Program-made: the position numbers and the translations under genes | In this document: positions 58,495 through 64,000 of the stretch, piece by piece | How the letters are laid out: each line of letters starts with the position of its first letter | Position numbering within the stretch: the stretch's first letter is position 1 | Source: a virus | IMG/VR virus record: IMGVR_UViG_3300042392_001493 | Coordinates: 1 to 64,000 of that record | Strand: one strand, 5' to 3' | DNA length: 64,000 nt | The notes under the pieces: generated by a model | Seen by the model: only the letters and a program-made list of their open reading frames with translations | Databases searched by the model: none | What the model was told of the DNA's origin: nothing

Positions 58495-59634
58495 GTGAGT
58501 AATCTTTGGGTAACACCAGAAGAGTTAGGTACATACACTAACTCTGATTACGCCTACGAAGCTTGTAAAACAGCCTCTTATCTTCTTTGGGGAATGTCAG
58601 GCCGTAAATTTAGCGGTGTAACAACAGTAACAGAGAGATATGTATCTTCTTACGATCCTTATCTTCGCTCAGGCGGATCAAGCCTTACCTACACTCCAGT
58701 TTTAGTAGATGGCAACATTGTAAATATTGCATCTGGCGGATTTAATCGCTACGCAGATGATGACTTCCAAGGTGATGGAACCTCTGCAAACTCTCGTGTA
58801 CGTCTTCGTGGTCGCAAGGTAATTAAAGTGCATACCCTTCGTGATCTTGATGGAAACATTATCGAGCCAAACAAATATTATTTATCTGACCACTCAACAA
58901 TTCTTGGAGTACCCGGAGCAGGTTGGTCACCATCTCAAGTAGAAGTTACTTATACCTACGGAACACCAGCGCCTACTGCAGGTCGTGCTGCTGCCCGTGT
59001 TCTTGCTACAGAGCTTGTAAAGCTTTATGAAAATGATGACACCTGTGCTCTTCCACAACGAGTTACATCTATCTCTCGTCAAGGTGTTTCATATACCCTT
59101 CTTGACAGCCAAGATTTTATTGATGAACTTCGCACTGGTATATATGCAATTGATCTTTTTCTTAAAACAGCTAACCCAGACAAAGCTCGCGCCCGCGCTC
59201 GTGTCTTTAGCCCTGATCAACCTCGTGCTCGTCGTATTACTGGAGCATCTCCTCTCTATCCACTTAGCGCATTTGATCTCTATGTAACAGCCGATGGCGC
59301 AGCTAATCTTTATTATTTCTCAGAAATTAATGGAGACTTCTTAGATTCTGACAATAACTGGACCATACAAATTGATTTTTCTGACATTAATAACCTCACA
59401 ACTACAACAATTGCTAACGCAGCTGCAGTTGATAGAGTAGAAAATACAATAAGAATTAGTACAACTTATAAAGATGTATTAGATGTACTAGGTCCTCGTG
59501 ACCCAGGAATTTTAGATATGTACGCTGTTCGCCCAAGTCTTGCAAATCCAGCTGTCGACGAGATTGTTCCGCTAATTTCTAGTAACATTATTATGCAATT
59601 AGGCGAACGAACAATTCCAATTTATACCGTATAA
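58495..59634 (+). CDS. Head-tail connector (gp6-like adaptor) with C-terminal extension
   Basis: 379 residues; GTG start after GACGAGGTGAGA. Residues 1-185 fit a head-tail adaptor (WVTPEELGTYTNSDYAYEACKTAS, split here; GVPGAGWSPSQVEVTYTYG; AARVLATELVKLY). The last 150 residues form an additional beta domain (DLYVTADGAANLYYFSEI). Adaptors usually end near 200 residues, so this one carries an extra domain. Confidence 0.68.
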   Translation: MSNLWVTPEELGTYTNSDYAYEACKTASYLLWGMSGRKFSGVTTVTERYVSSYDPYLRSGGSSLTYTPVLVDGNIVNIASGGFNRYADDDFQGDGTSANSRVRLRGRKVIKVHTLRDLDGNIIEPNKYYLSDHSTILGVPGAGWSPSQVEVTYTYGTPAPTAGRAAARVLATELVKLYENDDTCALPQRVTSISRQGVSYTLLDSQDFIDELRTGIYAIDLFLKTANPDKARARARVFSPDQPRARRITGASPLYPLSAFDLYVTADGAANLYYFSEINGDFLDSDNNWTIQIDFSDINNLTTTTIANAAAVDRVENTIRISTTYKDVLDVLGPRDPGILDMYAVRPSLANPAVDEIVPLISSNIIMQLGERTIPIYTV

Positions 59635-59662
59635 CTAAAGAAACTAAAGGACAAGAGGACAT

Positions 59663-60169
59663 ATGGGACTAGATGTGAACCCAGCTACAGTATCTAACGA
59701 TGCTAAGAATTTAGCTGTTCTTATGCAAAACGTTCTTAATGCTGTAATAAATACATATACTTCTTACACGATGCCACTTCCTGGTCGTCGCTATTGGACA
59801 TTAGGTACACCAGCTGTTGATTGCGAGCAGGTAGTTGTTTCTATGTTGCAAATGTACATTGGATCTCCAGGAGATGAAGCAACCTCTCCACGCAGATGCA
59901 ATGATCCTCGCTCAGTAACTCTTTTAGTTCAAGTTTCTCGTGAAGTTCCTACAGTAGGAACAAATGGCAGAGCACCATCTGGAGATGCAATTCAAGATGG
60001 TTCAGAAATTTCTGCATACGACGCATGGATTCTGTTGGATAGCTCAAGACTGTTGGATCAATGGGATCCAGCAAACTTTGGTCTTGGAGTTATTGCAACA
60101 GTAGAAACTAGCTCTCCTGAGGGTGGGTTTCAAACAGTAAGTATGACTATAACTATGGCGGTTCCATAA
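59663..60169 (+). CDS. Head-tail joining or tail terminator protein (168 aa)
   Basis: Mixed alpha/beta protein (RYWTLGTPAVDCEQVVVSMLQ, broken; SVTLLVQVSREVP). Size and position between the adaptor and gp10-like genes fit a tail terminator or second connector. TAATGG overlap with the next gene. Identification is by position. Confidence 0.6.
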   Translation: MGLDVNPATVSNDAKNLAVLMQNVLNAVINTYTSYTMPLPGRRYWTLGTPAVDCEQVVVSMLQMYIGSPGDEATSPRRCNDPRSVTLLVQVSREVPTVGTNGRAPSGDAIQDGSEISAYDAWILLDSSRLLDQWDPANFGLGVIATVETSSPEGGFQTVSMTITMAVP

Positions 60170-60552
60170 TGGCTAGAGTTAAGTTTTACGATACAGTTTT
60201 AGATAACTTTCTTAACAATCCTAACGGAGAAGTAGGTCGGTTTCTAAATAATAAAGGAAAAGAAATAATTACAGCTGCCAGAGCAATGGTAGGTGTAAGA
60301 ACTGGAAATCTTCGTAGCTCTATCCATATGAGACACATGAGAGATCCACGAGGTCAACGTATCTGGGTTGGGTCAACCTTAAATTACGCACTAGCACATC
60401 ATGAAGGAACTGCTCCTAGAGTAATAACCCCAAAAAGCGGAAAAATGCTTAGGTTTGTTTCAAGAGGACAGATTGTTTATGCACATTCAGTTCAGCATCC
60501 AGGAACTAAAGCTAATCGTTATTTAAGTAATGCTCTTAAAGCCAAGATATAA
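60169..60552 (+). CDS. HK97 gp10-like head-tail joining protein
   Basis: 127 residues with VGVRTGNLRSSIHM, WVGSTLNYALAHHEGTAPR and HPGTKANRYLSNAL, the classic pattern of the gp10-like family of tail completion proteins. Its start overlaps the previous stop. Confidence 0.82.
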   Translation: MARVKFYDTVLDNFLNNPNGEVGRFLNNKGKEIITAARAMVGVRTGNLRSSIHMRHMRDPRGQRIWVGSTLNYALAHHEGTAPRVITPKSGKMLRFVSRGQIVYAHSVQHPGTKANRYLSNALKAKI

Positions 60553-60581
60553 TTAACACAACGACAGAAAAGGAAAAACTG

Positions 60582-60932
60582 ATGACAACACGATTTAAAG
60601 ATTTTGGAGATGGTGGAGCTCAAAACACCGATCCAATCTCATTTAAACTTCATGGTGAAGACTTCGAGTGCGTAAAAAACCTACAAGGTAATGCGCTTTT
60701 AAGTCTTGTTGCAAAAGCTGGTAGTGGAAACGCTACAGATGCAGCAGATACCATTAAAGATATCTTTTCAAGAGCTCTTCTAGCAGAAAGCTATGAAAGA
60801 TTTGAAAAGCTTATTGATGATAAGGACAAGATTGTAACTGTAGAAACACTAGGCGAAATTACCGCTTGGCTAGTAGAACAGTATTCAGGCCGCCCTACGT
60901 CGGGGCCAGAGCAATCACAGAGTGGGCAGTAG
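60582..60932 (+). CDS. Tail assembly chaperone (gpG-like)
   Basis: 116 residues; ISFKLHGEDFECVKNLQGNALLSLVAKAG and a helical body ending WLVEQYSGRPTSGPEQSQSGQ, typical of actinophage chaperones encoded before the tape measure. The C-terminal GRPTSG is where such genes usually shift frame; see the overlapping frame at 60866. GAAAAGGAAAAACTG precedes the ATG. Confidence 0.8.
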   Translation: MTTRFKDFGDGGAQNTDPISFKLHGEDFECVKNLQGNALLSLVAKAGSGNATDAADTIKDIFSRALLAESYERFEKLIDDKDKIVTVETLGEITAWLVEQYSGRPTSGPEQSQSGQ

Positions 60933-61300
60933 ACCTCTGGCCTTATGTAAATGGTAAAGCCTTAACTAACGGATTAAAATTGGAGAGTATGGATATGTCA
61001 GACATGTTAGATGTCCTTCATTACTATATGGAAACCGATTTTAATACATCGAGTGCAGAACAAGCAGAAGCTCGTGATAAAGCTAGAGGCATTATCTATA
61101 AAAGTCTATACAACAAAGATTATAGATTTAAATCTAACAGTAATACTTATTCTCAAACATCAGCAAATGGTTTTGAGGAAGATATATCTGTTTTTGATCC
61201 TGAAAAAGGACCAACGAAGTCTTATGTCCCACCGACGGACTTCAATCCAGACTCCGAAAATCCTTTCGGAGACATATTAGATGCACCATTAGGTAGCTAG
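60866..61300 (+). CDS. Frameshifted C-terminal part of the tail assembly chaperone (gpT-like)
   Basis: This frame is -1 relative to the gpG-like gene and overlaps its end. It has no good start of its own, and its product (WAVDLWPYVNGKA, DMSDMLDVLHYYMETDF) matches the downstream part of chaperone fusions. A shift at TCGGGGCC (60900-60907), where a GGG codon can re-pair in -1, would give a fusion of about 240 residues. The exact slip site is inference. Confidence 0.7.
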   Translation: MASRTVFRPPYVGARAITEWAVDLWPYVNGKALTNGLKLESMDMSDMLDVLHYYMETDFNTSSAEQAEARDKARGIIYKSLYNKDYRFKSNSNTYSQTSANGFEEDISVFDPEKGPTKSYVPPTDFNPDSENPFGDILDAPLGS

Positions 61301-61311
61301 GAGGTGATGGC

Positions 61312-64000
61312 ATGGCAGTTGTAGGTGAAGCATCCGTAATTGTTCGTGCCGTCACCACTGGCGTAAAAAACGATATTCAACGTGCATTTGATGGTATTGA
61401 TAGAGTTGGAGAACGTGCTGGTGCAGACGCTGGTGCAAGTTTTAGTAGAGGTTTTAGAAGTAAATCAAGTGGAGATATAGGTTATTTATTTGGTAAATCT
61501 TTATCTCAAGCTGATGTAGACAGGTTTACTACGGCTAGAGAAAGATTTTTATCTCTCGCTAGAACTGGTTATATAGTAGTTACAGCCTTAACTGCTCTTG
61601 GTGGAGTTTTAGGTTCAGTAATAGGTGGTTTAGGTGTTTTAATTTCAATAACAGCCGCTGCTACTCCTGCTTTATTAGGACTTTCTGGCGCATTTTTAGC
61701 TGTTGCCGCTGGAGCTGGAGTATTAAGAGCTGCTTTTGGTGGAGTAGGCGAAGCAATAAGTGCTGGAGCTAAAATTGGATCAAATGCTGCCCAAGACGCA
61801 GACAGACTTACTGAAGCAAATTTAAGATTATCAGATGCATATTACAATTTAGATGACACAATTCGTCAAAACAATAAAAGAAAAGCAGATGCAGTAGAAG
61901 CAGAATCAGATGCATCTATTGCAGTTGCAGATGCAGCTATTGCAGTAGAAAGAGCTGAAAGAGCTTATCAAGGTGCTGTTAGAAATACTGAAAAAGCCCT
62001 TGAAGCAGTTACAGAAGCTCGTGAAGAAGCTAAAGAAGCAATCCAGCAACTTCGTTTTGAACTTGAAGGCGGAGTTATTTCTGAAAAGAAAGCACGTCTT
62101 GAGTTTGAAAAAGCTCGTGACTCTCTGCAACGTGTTCAAGATCTTCCACCAAATTCTCGTGCTCGCCGTGAGGCAGAACTTGCATTTGCTGAAGCAGATC
62201 TCAATCTTCGACGTGCAATTGATAAAAACAACGACTTGCGTAAATCAACAGCTAAAGCAAATCGTGAAGGTGTAGATGGCAATAAATTAGTAATTGCTGC
62301 ACAAGAAAAACTTGCAGACTCTAAACAAGCAGAAAGCGATGCTCAAATAGATGCTGCACGATCAACTATTTCTTATAGAGAAGCTTTAGAAGATCTTAAA
62401 AAAGCACAAGACGCAGTAACAGCTGGTGGAGAAGTAGATCGTCAAAATCTTCGTGCTTTAGAGCTTGCTAATAGAGAAGTTGAAGCTGCAATTAAGGCTC
62501 AAGCTGCGGCTGCTAAAGGATCTGGTTTTGATGAGTATAAGGCTGCTCTAGATAAACTATCCCCAGCTGCTCAAGATTTTGTTAAGTATATTATTAGTTT
62601 AAAAGAAGCCTTTGAAGAGCTTCGTAAAAAACTACAAGAAGCATTTTTTCCTAAGTTTACAGAAGCAGTAAAACTTCTTTACGACACATACTTAAACCCG
62701 AACTCCCCTTCTAGCTTAGAAGGAGCTTTAGTAAGAATTGCAGGAAAACTTGGAGAGCTATCTCTTGAATTTGCAGAAGTATTTACATCAGCTAGAAAAC
62801 AAAAAGAAATAAACGATTTATTTGATTCCTTTACCCCTATTCTTGATGCTTTGGGTGGAGCATTTATTGATCTTGCTTCAGCTTTTGTAACTCTTCAAGC
62901 TGCTTTTATCCCATACACAATAGAATTTTCCCAGTTTATTGAAAAGAAAGCAGAAGCTTTTAGAAAAACTGTGGAGCTTAAAGATGCAACTGGCGAGCTT
63001 AATGAGATATTTAAGACAGCTACAGATATAGTAAAAAAGCTAGGAGAAGGTTTTGGAAATGCTTTTAGCGCTTTTGGAACTATTATTTCTGCAACAGTTG
63101 CTCCAGGTGGAGCAGCAGATACGTTTTTACAGTGGTTTATAGATGTAACAGAGAGTTGGGAAAAAACAACTAAAGCATTAAATGAAGAAGGAAAACTTGC
63201 GCCATTCCTTACAAACTTAACCATAGGGGCTCAAGGAGTGTTAGAAGTTATTGGATTAATAGCTTTAGGGTTTTTACAAATAGCCGCTTCTCCAGGATAT
63301 TTATCTTTTATTGAATCTTTAAAAAATGTAACTAGAACTTTTAATGAAGTAGGTCTTGAAATATCTAAGCCAGGTGGGGCACTTGAATCTTTTGGCAAGT
63401 TTTTAGAAGAAATTGCAAAATTTGTTTTAATAGTTACAGAATCAGAATCTATAAATATTTTCTTTAAAACTTTAACTGGCATTTTAAAAGTTTTAAATAC
63501 AGTTCTTGGGTCAGAGCTTGGACAAGCTTTCTTGTTGGTTAGTGGTAGTTTGCTTGCATTTACTGCTGCAATAAATATATCTAAAATAGCTTTTACTTTT
63601 TATGCAAACTCACTTAAAGGTGCCATGATAGGAATTATGAACGGTATTATGGCTTTACCTAGTGCAATTCCTGGAGTTAAAAGATTAAAGCAAGAAGTTG
63701 CTTTTCTAACTTATGGTGTTGGTTTTCTTAGTGCAAAATTTGTACTTATAGGAATTGCAATTGCAGCAGTTGTAGGAGTATTTATCTTAGCATATAAGAA
63801 TAGTGAAAAACTAAGAGAAGCTCTTAAAGATATGTTTGAAAATGTTCTAAAGGCTTTAAAAGAAGCTTGGGACGAAATAAGTGAAGCTTTGAATGAACTT
63901 CTAGAGCCACTTGGTGGAGTTTCTGGTGTCTTTGAAAAAATAGGAGACTTTTTATCTGTAACTTTGGTTCCTCTTCTTGAGTTTATTCTTGTTGGTGCAA
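61312..64000 (+). CDS. Tape measure protein (partial)
   Basis: ATG 61312 follows GGAGGTGATGG and the frame is open to the right edge, about 896 residues so far. After MAVVGEASVIVRAVTTGVKND come hydrophobic Ala/Gly-rich stretches, long coiled coils (residues 165-390), and further membrane-like segments (AINISKIAF, FVLIGIAIAAVVGVFILAY). This is typical of a tape measure that sets tail length and is ejected into the cell membrane. Tail length cannot be estimated because the gene is cut. Confidence 0.92.
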   Translation, partial: MAVVGEASVIVRAVTTGVKNDIQRAFDGIDRVGERAGADAGASFSRGFRSKSSGDIGYLFGKSLSQADVDRFTTARERFLSLARTGYIVVTALTALGGVLGSVIGGLGVLISITAAATPALLGLSGAFLAVAAGAGVLRAAFGGVGEAISAGAKIGSNAAQDADRLTEANLRLSDAYYNLDDTIRQNNKRKADAVEAESDASIAVADAAIAVERAERAYQGAVRNTEKALEAVTEAREEAKEAIQQLRFELEGGVISEKKARLEFEKARDSLQRVQDLPPNSRARREAELAFAEADLNLRRAIDKNNDLRKSTAKANREGVDGNKLVIAAQEKLADSKQAESDAQIDAARSTISYREALEDLKKAQDAVTAGGEVDRQNLRALELANREVEAAIKAQAAAAKGSGFDEYKAALDKLSPAAQDFVKYIISLKEAFEELRKKLQEAFFPKFTEAVKLLYDTYLNPNSPSSLEGALVRIAGKLGELSLEFAEVFTSARKQKEINDLFDSFTPILDALGGAFIDLASAFVTLQAAFIPYTIEFSQFIEKKAEAFRKTVELKDATGELNEIFKTATDIVKKLGEGFGNAFSAFGTIISATVAPGGAADTFLQWFIDVTESWEKTTKALNEEGKLAPFLTNLTIGAQGVLEVIGLIALGFLQIAASPGYLSFIESLKNVTRTFNEVGLEISKPGGALESFGKFLEEIAKFVLIVTESESINIFFKTLTGILKVLNTVLGSELGQAFLLVSGSLLAFTAAINISKIAFTFYANSLKGAMIGIMNGIMALPSAIPGVKRLKQEVAFLTYGVGFLSAKFVLIGIAIAAVVGVFILAYKNSEKLREALKDMFENVLKALKEAWDEISEALNELLEPLGGVSGVFEKIGDFLSVTLVPLLEFILVGA

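Noticed and set aside
62414-62440. AVTAGG in the tape measure as another protease cleavage site
   Set aside because: It lies in a regular coiled coil with no domain boundary, so chance is more likely.

Overview
The window looks like part of a large, lytic, tailed phage genome, probably infecting a low-GC (freshwater-type) actinobacterium. A WhiB-type Fe-S regulator and proteasome-like and ArdA/ArdC-like genes of types common in actinophages point to the host. A complete head-to-tail series (portal, prohead protease, HK97-fold capsid, connectors, tail tube, frameshifted tail chaperone, tape measure) identifies the phage. I see no integrase, immunity repressor, tRNA or CRISPR array. The large terminase is not in the window. 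Both ends cut genes: a beta-propeller glycosidase-like protein at the left and the tape measure at the right.

Layout. (1) 1-7.2 kb, minus strand: nucleotide metabolism and host-takeover genes. These include a B12-dependent class II ribonucleotide reductase, a PduO-type cobalamin adenosyltransferase, a transcobalamin-like DUF4430 protein, dCMP deaminase, Hsp20, WhiB, an FmdB zinc ribbon, an H1-like lysine-rich membrane protein and a methyltransferase. (2) 7.26-12.2 kb, plus strand: a glycosyltransferase, a 514-base regulatory gap with inverted and direct repeats, a chain of small overlapping genes, a membrane protein and a terminase-small-like or DNA-binding protein. (3) 12.2-16.2 kb: an 841-base, GC-rich, palindrome-rich stretch without credible genes, followed by small genes. 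A short motif (CCCGGAAAATAA..AACGG) recurs between and inside them. (4) 16.4-20 kb: a MoxR/CobS-like AAA+ ATPase and a CobT-like VWA protein. (5) 20-33 kb: about 45 very small early-type genes. Many have their own promoter, many share an unusual start-associated sequence (ATGACGAAAGG), and a subset on both strands shares a conserved element inside the promoter spacer (GCAGGAAAGTAG). This part also holds a proteasome-like hydrolase, an ArdA-like protein and a secreted muramidase/peptidoglycan-binding pair. (6) 33.0-33.4 kb: 15-bp iterons beside a very AT-rich tract, a possible origin. (7) 33.5-64 kb: the virion module, all on the plus strand.

The most striking feature is a 3527-residue protein encoded between portal and prohead protease. 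It joins long charged linkers and beta-type modules to a DEDDh exonuclease, an SF1 helicase and an ArdC-like antirestriction metalloprotease, the architecture expected of a polyvalent protein packaged in the virion and injected with the DNA. A recurring peptide, [SA]-[IMLV]-T-A-[AG]-[GA], occurs at the boundary between scaffold and mature capsid protein. It also occurs in the neighbouring giant proteins, suggesting a shared maturation-protease cleavage signal.

Together the left part would feed DNA synthesis (B12-dependent dNTP supply), the middle part manage host control and defence evasion, and the right part build virions that carry enzymes into the cell. Functional names rest on motif recognition by eye. 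No database search was run.
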